Shown: positions 1-7,373 of the stretch, one piece after another
How positions within the stretch are numbered: the stretch's first letter is position 1
Layout of the letters: every line of letters starts with the position of its first letter
Origin: UBA6168 sp964423205
GTDB taxonomy: Bacteria > Bacteroidota > Bacteroidia > Chitinophagales > Saprospiraceae
Assembly (NCBI GenBank): GCA_964423205.1
Contig: CAYRDX010000039.1
Span: 1-42,341, forward strand
DNA length: 42,341 bases
Direction of reading: 5' to 3'
The notes under the pieces: generated by a model
What the model was told of the DNA's origin: nothing
Database searches by the model: none
Seen by the model: the letters and a program-made list of their open reading frames with translations, nothing else
Program-made: the position numbers and the translations under genes

Positions 1-22
1 TATTTTTGAGGGTAATATCCCT

Positions 23-259
23 TCATATCGCTTTGCGACTACCTAAGTAGTTACGATATGTGTATTCACCTGTCTCATAATCATAGCGCCACAAATGAAC
101 TGCACCGTTATCATGGATGTGTGTAACAATGTGTAAATCCCCATCCCATATCCATTCGCCATTATAGTATATCCAATCAGGGGAAGCGGCAGTAGCAGTA
201 GTCATAGAGAACGCCAATGTTGCAAGTAGTAGTGAGCAAGCAAAAACTAATTTTTTCAT
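23..259 (-). CDS. small secreted hypothetical protein
   Basis: A 78-residue ORF with a textbook Sec signal peptide: MKK, a hydrophobic core (LVFACSLLLATLAFS) and an Ala-rich cleavage region near residues 22-25. The mature part, about 54 residues, is rich in Trp, Tyr, His and Asp (for example WIYYNGEWIWDGD) and has no cysteine. It ends in a basic tail. I do not recognise the family. The aromatic composition would suit a small periplasmic or surface domain, but that is only inference. The gene stands alone at the window edge, and any partner downstream on the minus strand lies outside the window. Confidence 0.6.
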   Translation of the reverse strand: MKKLVFACSLLLATLAFSMTTATAASPDWIYYNGEWIWDGDLHIVTHIHDNGAVHLWRYDYETGEYTYRNYLGSRKAI

Positions 260-490
260 TTCACTATAAGTTGATTGTGTTACCCCCCAACATATCAGGC
301 AGCATGGGGATGGCCGCCATTGTTGGAAATCTCATCCATTGTCAACCGAATATCTTTGGAATAAAAATGGTACGTCTGGTTGCAACCGTAAAATCGAAAT
401 TCTGTAAGTTTTTATTCCGGAGATCTTTGAATTCAGCGGATATTATTTCCACCAACTGTTGCAAGGGCAAATTTATTCCTGTTATTCGTA

Positions 491-554
491 AAAAAAACTA
501 CAAAAAACTACAAAAAACTACAAAAAACTACAAAAAACTACAAAAAACTACAAA
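491..554. repeat. 10-bp tandem repeat (about 6 copies of CAAAAAACTA)
   Basis: Six near-perfect copies of a 10-base unit lie in the gap upstream of the small secreted protein. The unit length differs from the 7-base arrays elsewhere in the window. A 10-bp period is one helical turn and keeps A-tracts in phase, so intrinsic bending is plausible but not shown. An open frame crosses the array on the plus strand, but it only reads the repeat and is not credible as a gene. Confidence 0.9.
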
Positions 555-574
555 GACCTTAAGTGAAGACCTTG

Positions 575-751
575 TCAGATATGACGGAGCTCCTCCTTGA
601 TATGTTCATTCGGATAACCTATTACTTCAAAAATGGCTTTCTGCACTTTTGGAGTGAGCAGGTGGCCAATGGGAAGTTCTATTCCTTCTTGCTTTATACT
701 GGAAGCTAAGGTTCGGGGGTCCAAGTCAAATAGGGCGGCTATTTCCTGCAT
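575..751 (-). CDS. short helix-turn-helix-like protein, possibly truncated
   Basis: A 58-residue reading frame starts at ATG 751 and stops with TGA at 575-577. Its start, EIAALFDLDPRTL, looks like a helix-turn-helix entry. It continues through a basic or polar segment to an ending of the type TPKVQKAIFEVIGYP. This layout recalls small Bacteroidota proteins in which an HTH-like segment is followed by a 'P-x-Q-hydrophobic ... GYP' tail. In-frame sequence upstream of the ATG stays open for only 14 codons before a TGA, so the protein may have lost its N-terminus. The family link is from memory and weak. The alternative is a remnant of a larger regulator. Confidence 0.35.
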   Translation of the reverse strand: MQEIAALFDLDPRTLASSIKQEGIELPIGHLLTPKVQKAIFEVIGYPNEHIKEELRHI

Positions 752-967
752 GGACCGGAATTTAGCAGAGCGTGGATGAGGGGCTGTACTTTCACTGTCT
801 CAGATTTTCGGAACGCTTAAAAAGTTGCGATTTTGAAACTCTAAAGTAAGCATGAATATCCAGTCGTGCAATAGTATTCTAGAATCCGTGATAGGTTGGT
901 TTGTACAGCGTACCAGAGCGATGGGTAGGTAAAAAGACGTCCATCTTACTGAAGCTTTTCAGGCCAG
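752..967. other. intergenic, no gene seen
   Basis: Short stop-interrupted frames on both strands, without recognisable protein similarity, repeat or stable hairpin. The region ends in the promoter of the following peptidase gene. Confidence 0.5.
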
Positions 968-997
968 TTTGTTATTCGTCCAAATTCAATACATTTG
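968..997 (+). promoter_or_regulatory. Bacteroidota-type promoter for the S9 peptidase at 1020
   Basis: TTTG at 968-971 is followed after 18 bases by TACATTTG at 990-997. The latter is a perfect match to the Bacteroidota -7 consensus TAnnTTTG. The expected start of transcription is near 1003-1005, giving a short leader of about 16 bases before the ATG. No Shine-Dalgarno sequence is seen, as is usual in this phylum. Confidence 0.6.
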
Positions 998-1019
998 GTG
1001 AATCTGAAAAACATAAACC

Positions 1020-3074
1020 ATGAAAAAAGTCCTCGTATTCCTGCTCAGTTTTGTTCTTTGCCAGCTTCATGCTCAAAAAGTACCCACATTCGAAGAAGTC
1101 ATTTCCCTTCGCAGTGCTGGTAGCGTCACGATGTCTCCCGACGGCCGGCATGTTGCTTTTACTGTTCAAACAACGGATTGGTCGGAGAACCGCTATGACT
1201 CGGAAATCTGGCTCTCCAAAGATGGAGGTAAGCCCTTCCAACTGACCAACACTTTAAAAGGCAGCAGTTCCAGTCCGGCTTTTTCACCAGACAACAATTG
1301 GCTGGCATTTCTAGCCGACCGGGGTGATAAAAACCAGATTTACGTTATCCGGCTGGAAGGTGGGGAAGCCATTCAATTGTCAAAAGATGAAGAGGGTATT
1401 GCTTCTTTCAGATGGCACCCGTCCGGAAGTTATTTTGTGGTATCGAAATCGGATAAGGAAGACAAAAACAAAAAAGAAAGGGAAAAGCGCTACGGAAGTT
1501 TTGAATTTGATGACCAGGAATTCCGGTTTACTCATCTTTGGAAAATTGACTTCGGCCCCAATATGCGACATCCATCGGAGATGCCATGTTATGAAACCAA
1601 CGATTCGTTAAAAACAGTTGCAGGTTGTTTAGAGTGGCCCAAGGCACTACGGCTGACGGAGGGTTCGTTTACGGTTGGCAGGTATGTGATTTCACCGGAT
1701 GGCGGCAAGGTGGCATTCTCCCACCAGCCCGACCCACTCATCAATTCATCCGGTCGCTCCGATATATCCATACTGGACCTGAAAGACAGGAAGGTAACCC
1801 CACTAATCCAAAATCCTGGTAGCGATGTACTGGAAGACTGGTTGCCGGACTCCAAAGAGGTTTTGTACACAACACACCTTGATGATACCACCTCGAATTA
1901 TTACCTCAATGCTAAACTCTTTGCCGTTTCCATTGAATCCAAAAACTCCCGGCAACTGGCTAAAGGGCTGGATGAAGACCTGGGTGGTTTTATCTGGACA
2001 CCGCTTGGAATTTTCAGTTCTATTTGGAACAAAACCAAAAGACATATCTACAGAATCGATGCGCAGACGGGAAGCTTTTCGGTTCACTTGAAAACGCCGG
2101 AACAAATCTATTCCATTGACTTTTCGAAAAAAGGCGACCGCTTTGTTTTCAACGGCAGAAATGGCGACCAGTTGAATGAAATCTTTGTGTCTGCCACCAC
2201 ATCGCCGGCTCCAGTGAAACTGACAGATATGAGTGGTCAAATTGCCGCCTGGAAAACTGCACAGAGTGAAGTTATCACCTGGAAAAGCCGCGATGGCGCT
2301 ACTATAGAAGGCGTTTTACACAAACCCCAAAATTACGACCCCACTAAAAAGTACGCGCTGATGGTCATGATACATGGTGGCCCTACCAGTATCGATGTGC
2401 CAATGCCAGTTCCGGGCTCAGTTTATCCGGTCTTGCAGTGGCTGGATAAAGGTGCTCTGGTGTTGCGGCCCAACTACCGGGGTTCCGCTGGTTATGGTGA
2501 AGCGTTCCGGTCGCTAAACGTTAAAAACCTGGGTGTTGGCGATGCATGGGATGTGCTGTCCGGAATTGACTTTCTCGATTCAAAAGGCCTTATCGACAAA
2601 GACAAAATGGGATGCATGGGCTGGAGCCAGGGTGGTTATATTTCTGCTTTTCTCACCACCAATTCCGATGTTTTCAAAGCCATTTCCGTGGGTGCAGGCA
2701 TCAGCAATTGGATGACCTATTACGTCAATACGGACATCCATCCTTTTACCAGACAGTATTTGAAAGCAACACCCTGGGACGATGAAGAAATATACAGGAA
2801 AACCTCACCCATGACCAATATCAATCAGGCAAAGACTCCAACACTCATACAGCATGGGGAATTCGACCGGCGCGTTCCCATTCCAAACGCATACGAACTG
2901 TTGCAGGGTTTGCGCGATAAAAATGTTCCCAGTGAATTGGTGGTTTACAAAGGTTTCGGTCATGGCATCAACAAACCAAAAGAAAGGCTGGCCGCAGTCT
3001 GGCACAATTGGCAGTGGTTCAACAAATATTTGTGGAATGAAGTGATTGAATTGCCTCTGGGAAAAAAGGAATAA
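1020..3074 (+). CDS. secreted S9 family serine peptidase (acylaminoacyl-peptidase / DPP5-like)
   Basis: A 684-residue protein with signal peptide MKKVLVFLLSFVLCQLHAQ, so it acts in the periplasm or beyond. Residues about 30-400 form a beta-propeller with TolB/PD40-like repeats (MSPDGRHVAFT, FSPDNNWLAFL, ISPDGGKVAFS). Residues about 420-675 are the alpha/beta-hydrolase domain. The expected triad is visible: Ser536 in GWSQGGY, Asp616 in HGEFDRRVP and His648 in GFGHGI. HGGP, near residue 450, is the usual oxyanion-hole loop. Length and order fit S9C peptidases that cleave N-terminal blocked residues or dipeptides from oligopeptides. Exact specificity is not readable. A consensus promoter lies just upstream. 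The gene is convergent with a second S9 peptidase, and the two may serve the same peptide-scavenging role. Confidence 0.93.
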   Translation: MKKVLVFLLSFVLCQLHAQKVPTFEEVISLRSAGSVTMSPDGRHVAFTVQTTDWSENRYDSEIWLSKDGGKPFQLTNTLKGSSSSPAFSPDNNWLAFLADRGDKNQIYVIRLEGGEAIQLSKDEEGIASFRWHPSGSYFVVSKSDKEDKNKKEREKRYGSFEFDDQEFRFTHLWKIDFGPNMRHPSEMPCYETNDSLKTVAGCLEWPKALRLTEGSFTVGRYVISPDGGKVAFSHQPDPLINSSGRSDISILDLKDRKVTPLIQNPGSDVLEDWLPDSKEVLYTTHLDDTTSNYYLNAKLFAVSIESKNSRQLAKGLDEDLGGFIWTPLGIFSSIWNKTKRHIYRIDAQTGSFSVHLKTPEQIYSIDFSKKGDRFVFNGRNGDQLNEIFVSATTSPAPVKLTDMSGQIAAWKTAQSEVITWKSRDGATIEGVLHKPQNYDPTKKYALMVMIHGGPTSIDVPMPVPGSVYPVLQWLDKGALVLRPNYRGSAGYGEAFRSLNVKNLGVGDAWDVLSGIDFLDSKGLIDKDKMGCMGWSQGGYISAFLTTNSDVFKAISVGAGISNWMTYYVNTDIHPFTRQYLKATPWDDEEIYRKTSPMTNINQAKTPTLIQHGEFDRRVPIPNAYELLQGLRDKNVPSELVVYKGFGHGINKPKERLAAVWHNWQWFNKYLWNEVIELPLGKKE

Positions 3075-3167
3075 ACCGAAAGAAACAAGACGCCGGAACA
3101 GTAGTTATTAATAACAGCACCGGCAAGTATCTATTTGGGAAAACTTGAATCGATTGGCACCTGAAAA

Positions 3168-3210
3168 TATCCGTGTAAATCCGCCCCATCCGCCAAATCC
3201 GCGTTGCTAT
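3168..3210. repeat. single arm of a dispersed 'CCGCxxxATCCGCG' element
   Basis: The string of ATCCG / CCGC words here closely matches the right arm of the inverted element at 15984-16081. Both contain AATCCG or TCCGTG words in the same order and end in a CATCCGCG or AATCCGCG word. Only one arm is present, so this looks like a half copy or decayed copy. It lies between two convergent genes. Confidence 0.6.
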
Positions 3211-3216
3211 AAAGTA

Positions 3217-3280
3217 AAAAGCGTTGACAACTTTTCAAAAAGTCGTAAACGCTTTGAAAATCCCTGACTGTAAAATCAGG
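3217..3280. terminator. possible bidirectional terminator between convergent peptidase genes
   Basis: Two stem-loops lie in the gap between the convergent stop codons. The first pairs AAAGCGTT (about 3218-3225) with AAACGCTTT (3247-3255) around an inner ACTTTT/AAAAGT stem. The second pairs CCTGA (3263-3267) with TCAGG (3276-3280). There are A/T-rich flanks but no long T run, so classical intrinsic termination is uncertain. Confidence 0.4.
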
Positions 3281-3295
3281 CCATCAGTAGTTCAA

Positions 3296-5812
3296 TTATT
3301 TCTTCTGCTGTTTGGCATTATTCATCTGTTTGATATCTGTGCTGTTATCATAAGAACCAAGAAGGTGCTCACAGAAGTAATCTCCCGTCTGCCAGAAGCT
3401 GTACTCCGTCATGTTGCCGTAACCGTGGCGCTGACCCGGGAACATGAAGAAGTCGAAGCGTTTGTTGGCATCAATCAATGCCTTGGCCATGCGGATGGTA
3501 TTGGCAGGATGCACATTGTTATCGATATCGCCTGTAGTCAACAGTAATTTCCCTTTCAGGTTTTTGGCGATATCCGGATTCTTTTCGATGGCGTATTTGA
3601 AAACGATTTCACCCTTGTCATCCACTTCCTCTTTCACACCATGGTGCTTTTCACTCCACCAACGGTTGTAGATGTTGTTTTCGTGGTTGCCGGCAGATGA
3701 AACAGCCACCTTAAAGAAGTCGGGATACACCAGCATGGCAGCAGTGGACATAAAGCCGCCCCCGCTGTGACCGAATATGCCCACCTTGTCGATGTCGATA
3801 AACTTGTGACGTGCCGCCAATTGTTCAGCAGCGTATTTCTTATCGGCAAGACCGTAGTCGCGCAGATTGCCGTATCCGTAGTTGTGGTACCATTTGGAAC
3901 GGGCAGGATGGCCACCGAGGTTTCCAACGGTTACAATGACAAATCCAAATTGTGCCAGACGGTCCGTGCGGGTCATGTTGGCTGAGAAGGATTTGTTGAC
4001 TGCTTCTGTTTGAGGACCGGGATACACATACTCGATGAGTGGGTATTTCAAAGTCGAATCAAAGTCGAAAGGCTTGTACATCACGCCATAGAGGTCAGTG
4101 ACACCATCATCTGCTTTCACGGTGTATGGCTCGGGAAACTGGTATCCTGCTGCAAAAAGTTGGGATAAGTCAGCTGTTTCGAGGTCCATGATTTTCCGGC
4201 CGAGGCTATTGTGCAACACAGAAACAGGGGCAGTATTTACACGGCTGTGCGTATTGACAAAAAAAGTGGATTTGTCATTGACATCGGCACTGTGGTTGAA
4301 ATTACCCGGCGTGAGCAGTTGCATTCCGGTGCCATCGAAATTGATTCTGTAGAGATGCTCATAATAAGGGTCCTCGCCTTTCTCACGGCCGTTGGCCATG
4401 AAGTATAGCACCCTGTTCTTTTCATCGACGCCTTCTATGCTTGCGCAATGGAAAGGCCCGGACGTTATCTGATTTTTCAGTTTGCCCGTGGCATCGTGTA
4501 AATAAAAATGTCCCCAGCCATCCCTTTCCGACCAATGGATAAATTCCTGGCCATTGTTCACCAATGCCAATGGTTTCAGGTCAATATAGGTATTGAGGCG
4601 CTCTTCAATCAGGATTGTAACATCGCCTGTTGTCGTATTGGCATAGCCGATATCGATGCGTTTCAGGTCGCGGCTGGTGCGTGTGAAATAAAGCCTGGAG
4701 TTATCACCTGCCAGCCAGTAGCGCCAGTTCATGTCGTTGTCGCGATCCACTTTTTTACGGGGCGCACTTAAAATGGAAATGCTTTGGTCTTTGAAAGTGT
4801 CCACATCGATTTGTTTTCTTTCCTTGGAAGGAAAATCGAAGACGAAAAGTTCTTCCTGGGGAGCTTCTTTTTCACCGGCCATCTGGTATTTATAAGTTTC
4901 CAGGGTAGGGCGGGGCTGGGCCGAGTTGTTGAGAACCCAAAGGTCTTTAACTTTACGGCTGTCGGAGCGGGTTAGGGCAAATTTCTTCCCATCAGGCGAC
5001 CAGGTCACGAATACGGACTGCCGGGCATCCTTATTTTTCTCCTTTTCCACATTGTCCATACCGCGGTTGGAGCCGCCGAATGCATAACTTTCCTCTCCAT
5101 CAGTGGTCCATTGGTTCTCAATAATGGTGGTATCTTTTTCGTTTTTCTGAGCTTTCACATAATCTTCATAGCTCATCCAATAGAGGTTGTGTTTTTTTGA
5201 AAACAGCACGTAGGATGAGTCGGGAGCAATGGAGGCCCAGTCATGGTGTTTCTTTTCTTTTTTAAAATCCTCAACCAGGGTTAATTTCCTGGTAGCCATG
5301 TCGTATTCGAAATGCCATACTTTGGCGACCTTTTTTTTAGGTGTTTTCTTTTTGTCGCCGCTGTCCTCCTTCTTCTCCATGTCGTTTTCTGTCTTTTCGT
5401 CTTCTTCATCCACCTGTACCAACTTGCTGGTGACTTCCCACTGGAGCACTGATTCGTTTTTTATAAACTTCAGTTTTTCAATACTCATGTGTTGTGCATC
5501 AAAAGGATCGCCTGTCAGCCTCGACATTTCGGCAGCTACCTTGTCGTTGTCGAACATTTCAGATTTGGTGGCTTTGACAGGGTCCACGATGTACCACTTC
5601 TTACCCTGTGAGGTTTCGTATTCGTACCAGAAACGGTCGGTATTTTTCAGCCAATGCGGCGAAACAGAGGTAGAGAATACCATTTTTCGAAGATTCTCGG
5701 TGGAGAACCTGGCGGGTAAATCATAGTTGGGTTTCGGTGTGTTTTGACCCGACAAAAGCAGGCCGGTAAACACCAGAATCAATAGCGTTGGCAGAGTTTT
5801 ATACTTATTCAT
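3296..5812 (-). CDS. secreted S9 family peptidase, dipeptidyl peptidase IV-like
   Basis: An 838-residue protein with an N-terminal signal sequence (LPTLLILVFTGLLLSGQ). It has a long DPP IV-type propeller domain (about residues 60-560) and a C-terminal alpha/beta-hydrolase domain (about 580-820). The catalytic triad reads Ser683 in GHSGGG, Asp764 in GDIDNNVHP and His796 in GQRHGYG. The nucleophile elbow is GHSGGG rather than the GWSYGG of classical DPP IV, so proline specificity cannot be assumed. A charged insert of about 35 residues, very rich in Lys, Glu and Asp (residues about 135-165), interrupts the propeller and is likely a flexible loop. The start at ATG 5812 is well placed for the signal peptide. 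The gene converges on the S9 gene at 1020 with a 221-base gap. Confidence 0.92.
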   Translation of the reverse strand: MNKYKTLPTLLILVFTGLLLSGQNTPKPNYDLPARFSTENLRKMVFSTSVSPHWLKNTDRFWYEYETSQGKKWYIVDPVKATKSEMFDNDKVAAEMSRLTGDPFDAQHMSIEKLKFIKNESVLQWEVTSKLVQVDEEDEKTENDMEKKEDSGDKKKTPKKKVAKVWHFEYDMATRKLTLVEDFKKEKKHHDWASIAPDSSYVLFSKKHNLYWMSYEDYVKAQKNEKDTTIIENQWTTDGEESYAFGGSNRGMDNVEKEKNKDARQSVFVTWSPDGKKFALTRSDSRKVKDLWVLNNSAQPRPTLETYKYQMAGEKEAPQEELFVFDFPSKERKQIDVDTFKDQSISILSAPRKKVDRDNDMNWRYWLAGDNSRLYFTRTSRDLKRIDIGYANTTTGDVTILIEERLNTYIDLKPLALVNNGQEFIHWSERDGWGHFYLHDATGKLKNQITSGPFHCASIEGVDEKNRVLYFMANGREKGEDPYYEHLYRINFDGTGMQLLTPGNFNHSADVNDKSTFFVNTHSRVNTAPVSVLHNSLGRKIMDLETADLSQLFAAGYQFPEPYTVKADDGVTDLYGVMYKPFDFDSTLKYPLIEYVYPGPQTEAVNKSFSANMTRTDRLAQFGFVIVTVGNLGGHPARSKWYHNYGYGNLRDYGLADKKYAAEQLAARHKFIDIDKVGIFGHSGGGFMSTAAMLVYPDFFKVAVSSAGNHENNIYNRWWSEKHHGVKEEVDDKGEIVFKYAIEKNPDIAKNLKGKLLLTTGDIDNNVHPANTIRMAKALIDANKRFDFFMFPGQRHGYGNMTEYSFWQTGDYFCEHLLGSYDNSTDIKQMNNAKQQKK

Positions 5813-5938
5813 CTGGAATGGATTTAGTTAAGGGCCGGAAGGTAGGTATTAATTTGAAAATCAGACTGGGAGGTGGACAACTTGTATCAAGCTTGTCGGT
5901 ATTATTGCAATGCAGGTGGCGTGAAAATTCTATAAATT

Positions 5939-6024
5939 TTGCGTTCGTAACCGCTAAATTTAATTGAATATTGCGGTTATAACCGCTACATTTGGCTAAA
6001 TTTTGCGGTTTAACTCATTTTGTC
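5939..6024 (+). promoter_or_regulatory. 32-bp tandem repeat with palindromic core upstream of the ATPase (candidate operator)
   Basis: Three head-to-tail units begin with TTGCG at 5939, 5971 and 6003, exactly 32 bases apart. The middle unit carries the perfect palindrome GCGGTTATAACCGC (5973-5986). The outer units are degenerate versions, TTGCGTTCGTAACCGC and TTGCGGTTTAAC. CTAAATTT or CTACATTT follows the first two. The third unit runs into the ATG at 6025. A protein binding all three sites would lie on one DNA face (three helical turns apart) and cover the start, which suggests autoregulation. This is inference from layout. Confidence 0.65.
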
Positions 6025-7155
6025 ATGATTACGAGAACTCTTGAGAACATAATCAGAAAGCGCATAGGAAAGGGCAAAATCATCATTGTGCTCGGTCCCA
6101 GGCAAGTTGGGAAAACGACTTTGGTAAAAGAAATTTTGGCAAAATACAAGGTGCCTGCTTTGTATTTGAATGGAGACGAGCCAGACGTGAAGGAAGTTTT
6201 ATATCGTAAGACTTCATCAGAACTGAGGGCGCTTTTGGGTAAAAATGAACTGGTGGTCATTGATGAGGCGCAAAGGATTGAGGACATCGGTATAACCCTG
6301 AAATTAATGGTTGATAATTTTCCTGAAATCCAGGTAATAGCTACCGGTTCCTCTTCGCTGGAATTAGCCAATGTCACCAAAGAACCGCTTACCGGCAGAA
6401 AATACGAATACTTGTTGTGCCCGCTTTCTTTCCATGAAATGGCTGAGCACGAAGGATTGCTGGAAGCAAAAAGAATGTTGAATCACCGTCTGATTTTTGG
6501 CTATTACCCTGAGATTATCAATAAGCCGGGCGAAGAAGAAGAGCATTTAAAGCTTCTTGTCGGCAGCTATTTGTATAAAGACCTTTTTGCCTTGCAGGAC
6601 ATTAGAAAACCTTCCCTGTTACAAGATATCTTGCAGGCACTTGCCTTCCAAATAGGCAATGAAGTGTCGTACCTGGAAATTGCCCGCTTAACCAATTCGG
6701 ACAACGAAACCGTGGAGCGTTATATCGACCTCCTCGAAAAGGCATTTGTTGTTTTCAGACTTGGTTCATTTAGCCGCAATCTGAGAAACGAATTAAAACG
6801 CGCCAGAAAAATCTATTTCTGGGACAACGGAATCAGAAATGCCCTTATCTCAAATTACAACCCTGTTGGCCTGCGTCAAGACATAGGAGCATTATGGGAA
6901 AACTTCCTGTTGAGGGAGCGAATGAAGGCGATTCAATATTCAGGTAAGTCGGTGAACAGCTATTTTTGGAGAACACATGCGCAACAGGAAATAGACTATC
7001 TGGAAGAAAGAGGCGGACAACTAAATGCTTATGAGTTTAGATGGAATTCCAGTAGAAGCAAGAAAATACCAGCATCATTCACTGACGCATACCCAGATAC
7101 CAATGCCAAAATTATTGACCCAAATAACTTTCTTGAGTTTTTGCAATTTGATTAA
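6025..7155 (+). CDS. AAA-type ATPase with C-terminal DUF4143 domain
   Basis: A 376-residue cytoplasmic protein. Walker A is GPRQVGKTT at residues 24-32. Walker B is LVVIDEAQ at residues 76-83. The sensor-like ATGSSSLEL follows near residue 112. The C-terminal half, including YLYKDLFALQDIRKP and the helical region after it, matches the DUF4143 domain paired with this ATPase in COG1373. Near the end, QEIDYLEE...YEFRW resembles the remnant nuclease-like motif of these proteins, with Arg where Lys is usual. The biological role of the family is poorly known; links to mobile DNA or toxin-like behaviour are only suggested. I prefer ATG 6025 over an in-frame TTG at 5992, because the latter lies inside the tandem repeat. 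It is a lone gene with its own operator-like repeats. Confidence 0.88.
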   Translation: MITRTLENIIRKRIGKGKIIIVLGPRQVGKTTLVKEILAKYKVPALYLNGDEPDVKEVLYRKTSSELRALLGKNELVVIDEAQRIEDIGITLKLMVDNFPEIQVIATGSSSLELANVTKEPLTGRKYEYLLCPLSFHEMAEHEGLLEAKRMLNHRLIFGYYPEIINKPGEEEEHLKLLVGSYLYKDLFALQDIRKPSLLQDILQALAFQIGNEVSYLEIARLTNSDNETVERYIDLLEKAFVVFRLGSFSRNLRNELKRARKIYFWDNGIRNALISNYNPVGLRQDIGALWENFLLRERMKAIQYSGKSVNSYFWRTHAQQEIDYLEERGGQLNAYEFRWNSSRSKKIPASFTDAYPDTNAKIIDPNNFLEFLQFD

Positions 7156-7340
7156 TTGACTTGTCTGCCATTCAGTTGCACAAACTATCATCATGAAAGT
7201 GAAGGCTCAAAACCTATCTTTGCCTCACCCAAAACCTTTCGCTGCTTTCGTCCGTTTCGCATAGAGTTATTCTGTCAATAAGCCGGACAAAATAAATTAT
7301 TGAGCTATTGGTATAGCTTATCGAATGGCTATTACTTAAT

Positions 7341-7368
7341 CAACGAACAACAGGCAACGAACAACTAC
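7341..7368. repeat. short heptamer array directly before mutS2
   Basis: Four 7-base units (CAACGAA, CAACAGG, CAACGAA, CAACTAC) end five bases before the mutS2 start codon. They are the reverse-complement form of the TTGTTCG/TTGTTGG words found inside dnaE. The array occupies the place of the ribosome binding region, and no Shine-Dalgarno sequence is present. Confidence 0.75.
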
Positions 7369-7373
7369 TCAGC

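Noticed and set aside
217..600. 127-codon plus-strand frame over the 10-bp repeat
   Set aside because: It overlaps the small secreted gene, and its C-terminal half is only the translated CAAAAAACTA repeat.
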